A stretch of DNA of 64,000 nt from Acinetobacter rudis. GTDB taxonomy: Bacteria > Pseudomonadota > Gammaproteobacteria > Pseudomonadales > Moraxellaceae. A program made the position numbers and the translations under genes. Of this stretch, positions 33,238-41,575 are shown piece by piece. The notes beneath the pieces were generated by a model. The model worked only from the letters and a program-made list of their open reading frames with translations. It was not told the DNA's origin and did no database searches. The stretch is from assembly GCF_000829675.1 (NCBI RefSeq), contig NZ_BBRX01000020.1:58070-122069 (forward strand), read 5' to 3'. Within the stretch, counting starts at the first letter, position 1. Each line of letters opens with the position of its first letter.

Positions 33238-34602
33238 TTATTTACGATGATAGCTGGCTGCATTATGCGATGCTGGGACATAATCACCCTGTCCGAACAG
33301 CTTATGACGTAAAGTACCTTCTACATATTCTTTAGGATAGATTCCACGCTTTTGTAGTTCGGGAACGACGTATTCTACAACATCACTAAAAGTTTCATGT
33401 GCTACTGCATATGCAAGATTAAAACCGTCTACACCAGTTTCTTCTGTCCACTCCTGCAAAATATTGGCAATAGTTTGAGCTGAGCCAACAAAGACAGGGC
33501 CATTACCACCAATACTGGTCCATTCTGCAACTTCATCTACAGTCCATGAGCGGGTTGGGTCAGCACTACTGTAGGACTCAAGCAAGGACTGAATCGCATT
33601 GGTTTTAATATATTGAATCCGATCGTCTTTACCAAACTGTGCAAAGTCAACACCACTCCAACCTGACACAAGTGTTAATGCACCATCATGACTGGCATAT
33701 TGACGATATTCTTGAAACTTACGCTGTGCTTCAAGATCAGTTGCACCTGTAACGATGGTGACCAGCGTATAGATATAAACGCTATTTGGATCTCGACCCT
33801 CAGAAATGAGCCGTTGACGGATATCATCGACAAAACGTTTTAATAAAGCTTTGGATGGGACAGAAATAAAGATACATTCAGCATGCTTCGCGGCAAATTG
33901 TTTGCCGCGAGTAGATGCACCTGCTTGGTAAAGTACAGGTGTGCGCTGTGGTGATGGTTCACACACATGAATCCCAGGCACTTGGAAGTACTTGCCATCA
34001 TGTTCAATTGGATGGACTTTTTCAGGGTGAGTAAATATGCCGGATTGACGATCACGGACAACAGCATCATCTGCCCAGCTTCCTTGCCAAAGCTTATAAA
34101 GGACTTGCAGATATTCATCTGCAACTTCATAACGGTCATCATGTAAGAGCTGATCGGTCTGCCCAAGATTTTTAGCACCACTTGATAAGTATGACGTCAC
34201 AATATTCCAGCCTGCACGGCCCTTGGTTAAATGATCGAGGGTAGAGATACGCCGTGCAAAAGGATAAGGATGCTCAAAAGAAATAGAGGTTGTGATACCA
34301 AAACCTAGGTGTTTGGTAACGGCTGCCATTGCGGGCGCGAGTTGGAGTGGGTCATTTACAGGAACTTGTACCGCACCTTGTAAGGCATGCGTATTATTTT
34401 GATGGAACACATCATAAGTACCGAGAACATCGGCGATGAAGATACCATCAAAAATACCTTTCTCAAGAATTTGTGCTAAATCTGTCCAGTATTCGATATC
34501 TTTATATTGCCATGAACGATCCCGTGGGTGACGCCATAAGCCAGGTGATTGGTGTGCAACACAGTTCATTTCAAAAGCATTAAAGCGAATTTGCTTGGTC
34601 AT
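33238..34602 (-). CDS. DmoA-like FMN-dependent monooxygenase (NtaA/SnaA/DszA family)
   Basis: This 454-residue luciferase-like monooxygenase closely resembles DmoA, the large subunit of dimethyl-sulfide monooxygenase, which gives methanethiol and formaldehyde from DMS using FMNH2 and O2. Matching blocks include NAFEMNCVAHQSPGLWRHPR near 8-27, GIFDGIFIADVLGTYDVF near 49-66, LDHLTKGRAGWNIVTSYLSS and CEPSPQRTPVLYQAGASTRG. DszA and NtaA are the other close relatives. AGGAAAT lies before ATG 34602. It is the last gene of the metN-metI-metQ operon (22 nt after metQ), which ties the enzyme to that importer and to the sigma-54 promoter at 37363-37378. Confidence 0.8.
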   Translation of the reverse strand: MTKQIRFNAFEMNCVAHQSPGLWRHPRDRSWQYKDIEYWTDLAQILEKGIFDGIFIADVLGTYDVFHQNNTHALQGAVQVPVNDPLQLAPAMAAVTKHLGFGITTSISFEHPYPFARRISTLDHLTKGRAGWNIVTSYLSSGAKNLGQTDQLLHDDRYEVADEYLQVLYKLWQGSWADDAVVRDRQSGIFTHPEKVHPIEHDGKYFQVPGIHVCEPSPQRTPVLYQAGASTRGKQFAAKHAECIFISVPSKALLKRFVDDIRQRLISEGRDPNSVYIYTLVTIVTGATDLEAQRKFQEYRQYASHDGALTLVSGWSGVDFAQFGKDDRIQYIKTNAIQSLLESYSSADPTRSWTVDEVAEWTSIGGNGPVFVGSAQTIANILQEWTEETGVDGFNLAYAVAHETFSDVVEYVVPELQKRGIYPKEYVEGTLRHKLFGQGDYVPASHNAASYHRK

Positions 34603-34624
34603 GGTTATTTCCTATTTCAAAAAA

Positions 34625-35506
34625 TTATTCAGCTGAAACTGGTGTTAAAACATCTTTTACTTGCGGATCATTTGTAGTACGTAGGTACTCGTTTAGACGT
34701 GGATCGGCAAAAGCTTGTTGTAGTTTGATGATTTGTGGGTCATTCAATTTCTGGGTTGAAACCACCAAGCGTGAGGCAAAGGTTTTAGGTGCGGGTGGAA
34801 ATAGAATGCCTTTGCTGCGTGATATTTTTCCTGCATCAAATTGAGAGACGTAACCAATTGCAGCATCGACAGAATCCAGCACTCTTGGTAATGAAAGTAA
34901 ATCAAGTTCTTTGAATTTAAACTGCTTCGGGTTGTCCGTAATATCGCGAAGTTTGGCAACACGCGGTTCAATATCGGGATTTAAGCCAATCACCCCTAGG
35001 CGTTGTAAGAGCCAGAGTGCTTGTCCCTGATTTGCTCCATCATTGGGGATAATAATGGTGGCCCCTTGAGGGAGGTCTTCAAACTTCTGATAACGATCTG
35101 AGTAAATACCAAAAGCCCATTGGAATACTTCAACCGTGGGAGTAAGTTGAAAATCATTGGCATCCACAACTTGCTTTAACCACCACTGATGCTGATAAAT
35201 CGTTGCCGCATATTGACCATCTTGTACGGCTCGATCCGCCTGAACAGGATCTTGTAAACCCACGGCTTCAATTTTTAAACCGTAATCTGGTGCAATATGC
35301 TCTTTGACAAAATTGATGATCCGTTCTTCACCTGCCATGGCTGGTTCAAAGTGAACTTTCAGTACATCATTGGATGTGACAACCTTTTCATCTTTTTTAA
35401 AGATAAACAGTGCAATAACAACAATGGCAATGACCACTAACCCACCAATCAACAGTGGGCCTTGACGTGATTTTTTGATTTCAAAATCGGGAGATGAATA
35501 ACTCAT
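34625..35506 (-). CDS. metQ: MetQ/NlpA-family substrate-binding protein with membrane anchor
   Basis: The 293-residue MetQ-family binding protein has the class fold: LKVHFEPAMAGEERIINFVK near 49-68, YGLKIEAVG, TIIIPNDGANQGQALWLLQR near 149-168 and AAIGYVSQFDAG. Most MetQ proteins are lipoproteins, but this one has no lipobox cysteine. Instead residues 18-36 (LLIGGLVVIAIVVIALFIF) form an uncleaved-looking N-terminal membrane helix after a charged start. It would deliver a methionine-like or organosulfur ligand to MetNI at the periplasmic side. It follows metI by 24 nt and precedes the DmoA-like gene by 22 nt. The ligand may not be methionine in this setting. Confidence 0.82.
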   Translation of the reverse strand: MSYSSPDFEIKKSRQGPLLIGGLVVIAIVVIALFIFKKDEKVVTSNDVLKVHFEPAMAGEERIINFVKEHIAPDYGLKIEAVGLQDPVQADRAVQDGQYAATIYQHQWWLKQVVDANDFQLTPTVEVFQWAFGIYSDRYQKFEDLPQGATIIIPNDGANQGQALWLLQRLGVIGLNPDIEPRVAKLRDITDNPKQFKFKELDLLSLPRVLDSVDAAIGYVSQFDAGKISRSKGILFPPAPKTFASRLVVSTQKLNDPQIIKLQQAFADPRLNEYLRTTNDPQVKDVLTPVSAE

Positions 35507-35530
35507 ATATAACTCTCTTGTTGTTTATGA

Positions 35531-36229
35531 TTACGGTCTACTGACCCATAAACTAAATTTATTTCCAATAAATTGAACAACTTGAATGGTGATAATTAAG
35601 GTAATAATGGTGGCGATCATGATGTGATGATCAAATCGTTGATAGCCGTAAACGACAGCTAAATAACCAATCCCACCTGCACCGATTGTTCCTGCGATGG
35701 CTGAGTATTCGATCATGGCAATCGTGTTCAGTGTTGCCGCAGAAATCAGGCTAGGAAGGGCTTCTGAGAGTTGTATGCTTTGAATAATTTGCAGATTTGA
35801 TCCCCCTGAAACACGGCCCACGGCAATAACGTCTTCAGGAAGCTCACGAATCGAATTTTCAACTAAGCGAGCAAAAAAGGGGATTCCTGCTATGGTCATC
35901 GGAACAATTGCCGCTGCAATACCAATCGTTGTGCCCATGAGCCATTTGGTAAAAGGAATAATCGCGGCCATTAAAACCAAAAAGGGTAATGAGCGCCCAA
36001 TATTCACTACGGTGTTTAAACCGTGTTGTAAGGGTCTATTGGGAAATAAACCTTTTTCTGAAGTATTAAAGAGTAAAACCCCAAGGATGCCACCGATAAT
36101 TAATACAAAAAACATGACAATACCGACCATTGCCCATGTTTCCATATATGCAGGCAATGGCATTTCAGGGACATCAGACCAAGGTGTGTTTTGATCAAAC
36201 TTAATTTCTGGTAAACGATTTTCACTCAT
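35531..36229 (-). CDS. metI: MetI-family ABC transporter permease
   Basis: The permease of about 232 residues has five to six membrane segments and the MetI signature RSLPFLVLMAAIIPFTKW, plus the coupling region EALPSLISAATLNTIAMIEY and GAGGIGYLAVVYGYQRFDHH. It forms a homodimeric channel with MetN at the inner membrane. The start is ATG 36229; an in-frame GTG at 36238 is an alternative three codons earlier, and neither has a strong ribosome site. The N-terminal extension of about 25 residues before the first helix is longer than in E. coli MetI (217 residues). It is in one operon with metN, metQ and the DmoA-like gene. Confidence 0.87.
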   Translation of the reverse strand: MSENRLPEIKFDQNTPWSDVPEMPLPAYMETWAMVGIVMFFVLIIGGILGVLLFNTSEKGLFPNRPLQHGLNTVVNIGRSLPFLVLMAAIIPFTKWLMGTTIGIAAAIVPMTIAGIPFFARLVENSIRELPEDVIAVGRVSGGSNLQIIQSIQLSEALPSLISAATLNTIAMIEYSAIAGTIGAGGIGYLAVVYGYQRFDHHIMIATIITLIITIQVVQFIGNKFSLWVSRP

Positions 36230-36310
36230 GGAATTCACATTGCATATTAGATTGGGTGATGGATAAATCCCGTTTTAAAAACTTTGGATATCGATAATGC
36301 GCGCTGTTGA

Positions 36311-37309
36311 TTAACAGGGAATATGAGGTTCTTGCATGGATAAGATTTTGTTATTATTCAGAAAATTTATAGCATTATTTGTTTTAATGGCGGGGATGCC
36401 GATTAAGGCCCGAGCGATTGTTAATCCAGAAATTTCTTCAATATTTGCAGAAATGAGCTGAACTCCATGTTGCAAATGTTCAGATAAATTGCTCATCCAG
36501 TAGTTATGTTGATCAGGATGATGTTGATATCGAACCTCAAGTAAAGATAATCCTGTAGGAATATTTTGAGGTCGATTGAGAGGCAATAATTGTTTGCCAA
36601 TAATCGACTGCGGGTTAAGGATTAAATCGTGTAGAGAGCCTTGCTCAACAATTTCACCTGTATTTAATACATAAACCTGATCAGCAATTTGACGAACCAC
36701 ATCCATTTCATGGGTAATCAGTACGACAGAGAGTTCAAGTTCGTTTTTTAAACGATGAATAAGATTTAAAATTGCGGTTGTTGATTCGGGATCAAGACCA
36801 GATGTTGCTTCATCTGCAAGTAATATTTTAGGCTTCAATGCCAGTGCCCGAGCAATACCTACCCGTTGTTTCTGTCCACCTGAAAGCTGGTCAGGATAAT
36901 GGTTTGCACGATCGAGTAAGCCAACATTATCAAGTAACTCACTAACACGGGTCTTAATATTTTGATCAGTTACGCCAAGATAACGTAACGGTAATGCGAC
37001 ATTTTCAGCAACAGTTCTAAGGCTTAACAACGAGGAGGACTGAAAAATTGTACCGATATTTCGGCGATGAACTCTTAAATCCTGTTCTGATAAATGCGTT
37101 AAATCGAGGTCATCTATTTTAATATTGCCTGAGCTTGGACGCTCTAATAAATTGACGCATTTGGATAAAGTGGATTTACCCGAACCACTTGGACCCAGTA
37201 CAGCAGCTATAGATTTTTTAGGCACACAAAGGTTGATATCCTTAAGGATCGGGATAGATTCTGCGGTTGTATGTGCATAGCTTTTATAAAGGTGTTCAAT
37301 TTTCAACAT
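36311..37309 (-). CDS. metN: MetN-family ABC transporter ATP-binding protein
   Basis: The 332-residue ATPase carries Walker A GPSGSGKST (39-47), Q-loop Q90, signature LSGGQKQR (142-149), Walker B with ADEATSGLD (165-173), and a C-terminal NIL domain at about 255-325 (GVQLISANIEEISGLTIARA). In MetN the NIL domain binds methionine and shuts transport down. It drives import by MetI, with MetQ as binding protein. First gene of the four-gene operon ending in the DmoA-like monooxygenase, with a sigma-54 promoter 54 nt upstream. The ribosome site before ATG 37309 is weak. The NIL domain suggests that feedback by an intracellular sulfur amino acid is retained. Confidence 0.9.
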   Translation of the reverse strand: MLKIEHLYKSYAHTTAESIPILKDINLCVPKKSIAAVLGPSGSGKSTLSKCVNLLERPSSGNIKIDDLDLTHLSEQDLRVHRRNIGTIFQSSSLLSLRTVAENVALPLRYLGVTDQNIKTRVSELLDNVGLLDRANHYPDQLSGGQKQRVGIARALALKPKILLADEATSGLDPESTTAILNLIHRLKNELELSVVLITHEMDVVRQIADQVYVLNTGEIVEQGSLHDLILNPQSIIGKQLLPLNRPQNIPTGLSLLEVRYQHHPDQHNYWMSNLSEHLQHGVQLISANIEEISGLTIARALIGIPAIKTNNAINFLNNNKILSMQEPHIPC

Positions 37310-37362
37310 GGGTATCGGCTATTCTTTTCAGCATTCTGAATTTCGAAAGATAGAATACTTAG

Positions 37363-37378
37363 AGCATAATTCATGCCA
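37363..37378 (-). promoter_or_regulatory. Sigma-54 promoter of the metNIQ-dmoA operon
   Basis: On the minus strand TGGCATGAATTATGCT has GG and GC 12 nt apart. It is 54 nt before the metN start. Confidence 0.75.
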
Positions 37379-37462
37379 TAAAAATAAATGTTAAAATTCA
37401 GTGACTTAAGTTTTTAAAGCATGAGGTGTAATGTTTTAATATGGCTTTTTGATGTTTATCAG

Positions 37463-37480
37463 GTGTTGTCATATCAACAC
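37463..37480. promoter_or_regulatory. Upstream activator palindrome (metN side)
   Basis: GTGTTG-TCATAT-CAACAC is a perfect 6-6-6 inverted repeat, 84 nt from the metN sigma-54 promoter. Confidence 0.75.
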
Positions 37481-37554
37481 TTTGCATTGCAGTTATGTTT
37501 TTAAAGGAACTGTATTATTTTAAATAATTAGAAATATTAAAGTTTTTCTCGGGA

Positions 37555-37570
37555 TGTTTGCCCACCAACA
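37555..37570 (+). promoter_or_regulatory. Degenerate activator palindrome (sfnB side)
   Basis: TGTTT-GCCCAC-CAACA differs from the TGTTG-N6-CAACA pattern at one base and ends 81 nt before the sfnB sigma-54 promoter, the same spacing as the other three. Confidence 0.6.
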
Positions 37571-37651
37571 CCAAATCACCATTTTTATCAGAAAAAAAGC
37601 ATTATAAGTATATTGTTTAATAATAAATATAATTAAATCAAATGGTTGAAA

Positions 37652-37667
37652 TTGGCATGGCTTATGC
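37652..37667 (+). promoter_or_regulatory. Sigma-54 promoter of sfnB
   Basis: TTGGCATGGCTTATGC has GG and GC 12 nt apart and is nearly identical to the msuE promoter. It lies 92 nt before the sfnB start. Confidence 0.78.
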
Positions 37668-37759
37668 AATCCATCTGACTAAGTCTATTCAGTTGATGGA
37701 TTTAACTATTCATTAAATCCAAAAGCCATACCTTTTATAAAATATCGGAGGAAATTTCC

Positions 37760-38983
37760 ATGAGTAATTTAAATCTTGATCCATTCATACAGCAACCGCC
37801 AACTGATGCAGCATATAAAATTCAAAGTGAACAGGAAGCCATAGAGATTGCAAAGCAGTTAGCAGAAAAATTTAAAGCAGGCGCTTCAGAGAGAGATCAA
37901 AAACGTCTACTGCCTGTGAGTGAGTTAAATGAATATTCTCAAAGTGGTTTATGGGCAATTCGAGTACCTAAAGCATATAACGGTATTGAAGCTTCATATC
38001 GGACGGTAGTTGAAGTTTTTAAAATCATCTCCTCTGTAGATGGATCGTTAGGACAGATTCCACAAAATCATGTTGCTATTTTAGATACCCTAATCTTTGA
38101 TGCATCGGAGTTACAGAAAAAATTCTTTTATGATTTGGCACTTAAGGGCATTCGTTTTGGCAATGCGTTCTCAGAAATTGGCAATAAGAATGTTGCTGAC
38201 TTTCAAACAAAAATCAAAAAAGATGGCGATGATTATATCGTGAATGGGAAAAAGTTCTTTTCTACCGGAGCATTGCTTGCACACTGGGTGCCGATTGTAA
38301 CGGTTGATGATGAGGGGAATGCGTATTTAGCGATTACACCTCGTGAAACACAAGGTCTAACCGTGATTAATGACTGGTCTAGTTTTGGGCAAAAAACCAC
38401 AGCGAGTGGTACGATTACGATTGAAAATCTACGTATTCCTGCGCAGTACGTTGTTCCTGTTAAATCTTTTGAAAACCCAACGCCAACAGGGGCTATTTCA
38501 CAAATTTTACAAGCAGCTATTGATGCTGGTCTGGCACGTGGTGCAATCGAAGAAACCATTCGTTATGTGCAGCAATATACGCGTCCTTGGATTGATGCTA
38601 AACAAGATAAAGCAACAGAAGACCACTTCACCATCGCAGCGATAGGTGATTTAAAAACACGTTTGCAAGCGGCTGAGGCTGTATTAGATTTGGCAGCGGA
38701 TCAGGTTGATATCGCGATTAAAGAACAATCCGAAGAAAATTCGGCTAAGGCATCTATTTTAGTTGCACAAGCTAAAATTTTGACCACTGAAATCGCGATA
38801 TTGGCCAGCAATAAATTATTTGAACTAGCTGGAACTCGCTCGACACTCGCAGAGCATAATCTGGATCGTCATTGGCGAAATGCACGTACGCATACCCTAC
38901 ACGATCCTGTACGCTGGAAATATTATATAGTGGGTAATTATTATTTAAATGATGCTCAACCTGAACGTCATGCATGGTTATAA
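37760..38983 (+). CDS. sfnB: SfnB-family sulfur acquisition oxidoreductase
   Basis: This 407-residue acyl-CoA-dehydrogenase-fold protein has SfnB features: SQSGLWAIRVPKAYNGIEAS near 54-73, DGSLGQIPQNHVAIL near 93-107, RFGNAFSEIGNKNVADFQTK near 131-150, YIVNGKKFFSTGALLAHWVP and the end block LDRHWRNARTHTLHDPVRWK. SfnB is induced with dimethyl-sulfone genes and is thought to act on sulfur compounds with reduced flavin; its exact reaction is not settled. A CGGAGG ribosome site precedes ATG 37760. It is monocistronic, driven by the 37652 sigma-54 promoter and closed by a terminator at 38998. Confidence 0.88.
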   Translation: MSNLNLDPFIQQPPTDAAYKIQSEQEAIEIAKQLAEKFKAGASERDQKRLLPVSELNEYSQSGLWAIRVPKAYNGIEASYRTVVEVFKIISSVDGSLGQIPQNHVAILDTLIFDASELQKKFFYDLALKGIRFGNAFSEIGNKNVADFQTKIKKDGDDYIVNGKKFFSTGALLAHWVPIVTVDDEGNAYLAITPRETQGLTVINDWSSFGQKTTASGTITIENLRIPAQYVVPVKSFENPTPTGAISQILQAAIDAGLARGAIEETIRYVQQYTRPWIDAKQDKATEDHFTIAAIGDLKTRLQAAEAVLDLAADQVDIAIKEQSEENSAKASILVAQAKILTTEIAILASNKLFELAGTRSTLAEHNLDRHWRNARTHTLHDPVRWKYYIVGNYYLNDAQPERHAWL

Positions 38984-38997
38984 AAATTAAAAAACCG

Positions 38998-39025
38998 AGT
39001 AGCTCACAGGGAGTGAGCTACTTTT
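38998..39025. terminator. Bidirectional terminator after sfnB
   Basis: AGTAGCTCAC and GTGAGCTACT form a perfect 10-bp stem with loop AGGGA, a TTTT on the plus strand and a T-run on the minus strand, between sfnB and the convergent TorF-like gene. Confidence 0.85.
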
Positions 39026-39037
39026 GGGCTATGATCA

Positions 39038-39793
39038 TTAAAAGGAGAACGATTTATTTAAACCTAAGATGACTTTCTGATCATGACCATCCAAATTTGT
39101 ACCCACATAAGAAAATTTAGCTGAGAAACCGTGGTCAAAGGACTTGGTCAATGCAAGTGAATAATTGACAAACTCTTTCATGCCACCAACACGTTGTTGA
39201 TCAAAAGTATCACCAAAAGCGAAACCGATTTGTGGTGTGAGTATTAGATCAGGTTTTAACTGAATATCTGCCTGAGTGGTGATATACCATGCCGATTCAT
39301 CCTGATTTTTAGGATCTGGAAGATAGGCATTACGATCATTTGTGTAGTTGATTTTGGCACTTAGATTTGTAGGCAGTTTGCTATCGATTTTATATTGGCT
39401 TGATGCATAAAACTCTACGGTATTAAATTTAGTTTGATTTGGATAATTTAAAAAATACACCCCAACATCATAGCCTAGATTTTCACTGAGTTTATTTGCA
39501 TAGCCACTATAGAAATCCCATTCCACATCACTGTCAAATTGACCATCACCAGTTTTATCATACCATTTGACATTAGAAGCAAAACTTCCCAGATAAAACC
39601 CAGAGCTATGTCGATAATCAATACTTCCTTGAACACTTACGCCACCAGTCTGATCGAGACCACGCGCATAATAATCACTTACGACACCCACATTACCTGT
39701 AAGTTCAGCATGCGTATAAATACTGTATAAAGATAATAAAAAAGCAGCCCCTGATTTAAATATGAGTTGTTTTGCTTTAGTTCTAGCAAACAT
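39038..39793 (-). CDS. TorF-family putative outer-membrane porin
   Basis: The protein of about 251 residues has a signal peptide (FKSGAAFLLSLYSIYTHA, cleavage before ELTGNVGV) and a beta-strand-rich body of the TorF/Gcw_chp type: GNVGVVSDYYARGLDQTGG and VQGSIDYRHSSGFYLGSFAS early on, ending in FSF. The family is found in outer membranes of Proteobacteria and its cargo is mostly unknown. I start it at ATG 39793 because this gives a normal signal peptide; an upstream ATG at 39847 would place a second hydrophobic run ahead of it. Its position beside sfnB suggests, without proof, a role in uptake of small sulfur compounds. Confidence 0.7.
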   Translation of the reverse strand: MFARTKAKQLIFKSGAAFLLSLYSIYTHAELTGNVGVVSDYYARGLDQTGGVSVQGSIDYRHSSGFYLGSFASNVKWYDKTGDGQFDSDVEWDFYSGYANKLSENLGYDVGVYFLNYPNQTKFNTVEFYASSQYKIDSKLPTNLSAKINYTNDRNAYLPDPKNQDESAWYITTQADIQLKPDLILTPQIGFAFGDTFDQQRVGGMKEFVNYSLALTKSFDHGFSAKFSYVGTNLDGHDQKVILGLNKSFSF

Positions 39794-39847
39794 GAATATA
39801 GCCCGTAATAATATAAAGAGGTTATTGGATAGCAGAATTTGTGCCAT

Positions 39848-40216
39848 ATTTAACTAACTGAAAATTAACAAAATTATTATTTTTGTTTGAGTGCGTGCTG
39901 TATGTTTTCATACACTAGTGCATATTCACTGTTGTTTTAATATTTAAGTTCTAATCAACTTATTAGAATCAAAGGATAAAGATCTTTAATAGAGAAGAAA
40001 AAAAGTCTGTGAGTTGGTATTTTATTTCCCTTCTAACAAATAAATATTTATGAGACTCTGCTTTTCGATACGTGTTCTCAGAGAATTTATTTTAAATAAA
40101 AAATAAATTGAAAGAGCATCATGTAATTAAAGTCTATAGCAAAGGCAAATAAGGAAGATCTGGCCATTACTCACCTTAAGGTGATTTGCTTTAAGCTATT
40201 TCGATAGGGATATAAA
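39848..40216. other. Divergent intergenic region between two outer-membrane protein genes
   Basis: About 370 AT-rich nt with no gene, RNA or strong repeat. It must contain promoters for the TorF-like gene (minus) and the porin (plus). No sigma-54 motif or activator palindrome was found, so these genes may not belong to the organosulfur regulon. Confidence 0.5.
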
Positions 40217-41392
40217 ATGAAAACTAGATGTTTTAAATTGTGTTTGGGGTTTGTAATTAGTAGTTTGTCCTATTCTACATTTGCAGAGATTCAAATTGGC
40301 GATGCACAAAGTACTGCAGGCGCTGTAACATTTTCGGGAACTTTACGCGGTAATTATCAGGATAAACACTTTGGAGAATCAGTCTCTAATAATCGAAAGC
40401 TAAAATTTGATGCAGGTATTTTTCGTATAGGCTATGAATCTCCAGAATGGTTTGCTAAAGCTGAATATCGTTGTTATCAGTATGATACTTTGTGTGATTT
40501 CTCTACCTTAGTGTATGGCTATGCAGGCTATAAACTAAACAGTACAGATCAGCTTACAGTGGGATTACAGCCGATTCCATTTGGTCCGGGACGATTTTGG
40601 GACAGTAGTTTTTATGCCAGTATTAATAACACCATCGGTTTACAGGATGCTTTAAATTTAGGGATTAACTATCACGTTGAATTTGCTGAAGCAACAAAGG
40701 TTGATTTAGCATATTTTGCTCAAGATGGTGGTCACTATAAAGGTAAAAGTTCAGATGCTGCACGATATACTGCAAACTTTATAAGCAGTTCCGATGCTAC
40801 GAAAACAGATTTAGATGAAAAAAATATGTGGTTCATACGTGTTCATCAAGATCTTAATTTTTTAACATTCGATGACTTTAAAGCATCTTTAGGTGGAAGC
40901 TACTGGTATTCAGAGATTGATAATAAAACCAGTCATCAGCAAGGTTCACGCAAAGCATGGGCACTGTTTAGTCAGATGCAATATAAAAATGCAAGCCTCA
41001 TGCTCACTGGAGGTAATTTATCGATTGATAATAAAGATCCAGATCATCCTGATCATTCGACCATCGGCGCATTTGATACAGAGTACGAGTTAGCCAACAA
41101 AGGTAATTTTTATACAGCAGATGCACGTTATACGTTTAAGCAGGTTAAAGAGGGTTTAAATATTTCACCTTATTTGGTTTACAGTAAATATGATAAAAAT
41201 AAAAACACTCAGCAAGACTCTGAACGTCATATTGCAGGTGTGGCTTGGGATTATAAAAACCTCTCTATGTATACTGAATATATCCTCAGTAAAAATGACC
41301 CATTTATAGGAGGTACATCGAGTTCACTTGCGGCAGGTGATGACAATCGGTGGAATAAAATGCTGAATCTAGCATTTATCTATAACTTTTAA
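40217..41392 (+). CDS. Outer-membrane porin
   Basis: The 391-residue protein has a signal peptide (CFKLCLGFVISSLSYSTFA, cleavage before EIQIG) and alternating aromatic/hydrophobic beta strands to a terminal YNF. Segments such as TLRGNYQDKHFG, FDAGIFRIGYESPEWFAKAE and LTVGLQPIPFGPGRFWDSSF resemble porins of low-complexity small-solute type in Acinetobacter and Pseudomonas. It probably forms a 16-18-strand channel. It stands next to the LysR/lyase/dehydrogenase/MFS cluster, so it may admit that cluster's substrate. A long imperfect hairpin at 41453-41499 follows. Confidence 0.75.
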   Translation: MKTRCFKLCLGFVISSLSYSTFAEIQIGDAQSTAGAVTFSGTLRGNYQDKHFGESVSNNRKLKFDAGIFRIGYESPEWFAKAEYRCYQYDTLCDFSTLVYGYAGYKLNSTDQLTVGLQPIPFGPGRFWDSSFYASINNTIGLQDALNLGINYHVEFAEATKVDLAYFAQDGGHYKGKSSDAARYTANFISSSDATKTDLDEKNMWFIRVHQDLNFLTFDDFKASLGGSYWYSEIDNKTSHQQGSRKAWALFSQMQYKNASLMLTGGNLSIDNKDPDHPDHSTIGAFDTEYELANKGNFYTADARYTFKQVKEGLNISPYLVYSKYDKNKNTQQDSERHIAGVAWDYKNLSMYTEYILSKNDPFIGGTSSSLAAGDDNRWNKMLNLAFIYNF

Positions 41393-41452
41393 GTTGAGTG
41401 TGATCGAAGTGAAAAGTCATAGGGTTGTGATTTAAAAACGCGATTAAATGAC

Positions 41453-41499
41453 ATCATGCACAATCGACAGGTTTTGATCGTTTGACGATTGTGTATGAT
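41453..41499. terminator. Hairpin between the porin and LysR genes
   Basis: ATCATGCACAATCG and CGATTGTGTATGAT pair over 14 bp with one mismatch around a 19-nt loop, between two convergent genes. The T-run is weak. Confidence 0.5.
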
Positions 41500-41575
41500 C
41501 TCTTCAAGTTAAAAATTAACAATAAGCAGCTGACGAATATAAAAAAGATGAATCATACTCATATAGATGACGGTC

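Larger units (their letters stand above)
37310..37759. other. Divergent regulatory region between metN and sfnB with two sigma-54 promoters
   Basis: The 450-nt gap holds no gene. It contains a minus-strand sigma-54 promoter (37363-37378), its palindrome (37463-37480), a degenerate palindrome (37555-37570) and a plus-strand sigma-54 promoter (37652-37667), arranged almost symmetrically. Confidence 0.75.

Noticed and set aside
39848..40216. Sigma-54 control of the TorF-like protein and porin genes
   Set aside because: No GG-N10-GC pair with flanking consensus and no TGTTG-N6-CAACA palindrome in the interval.
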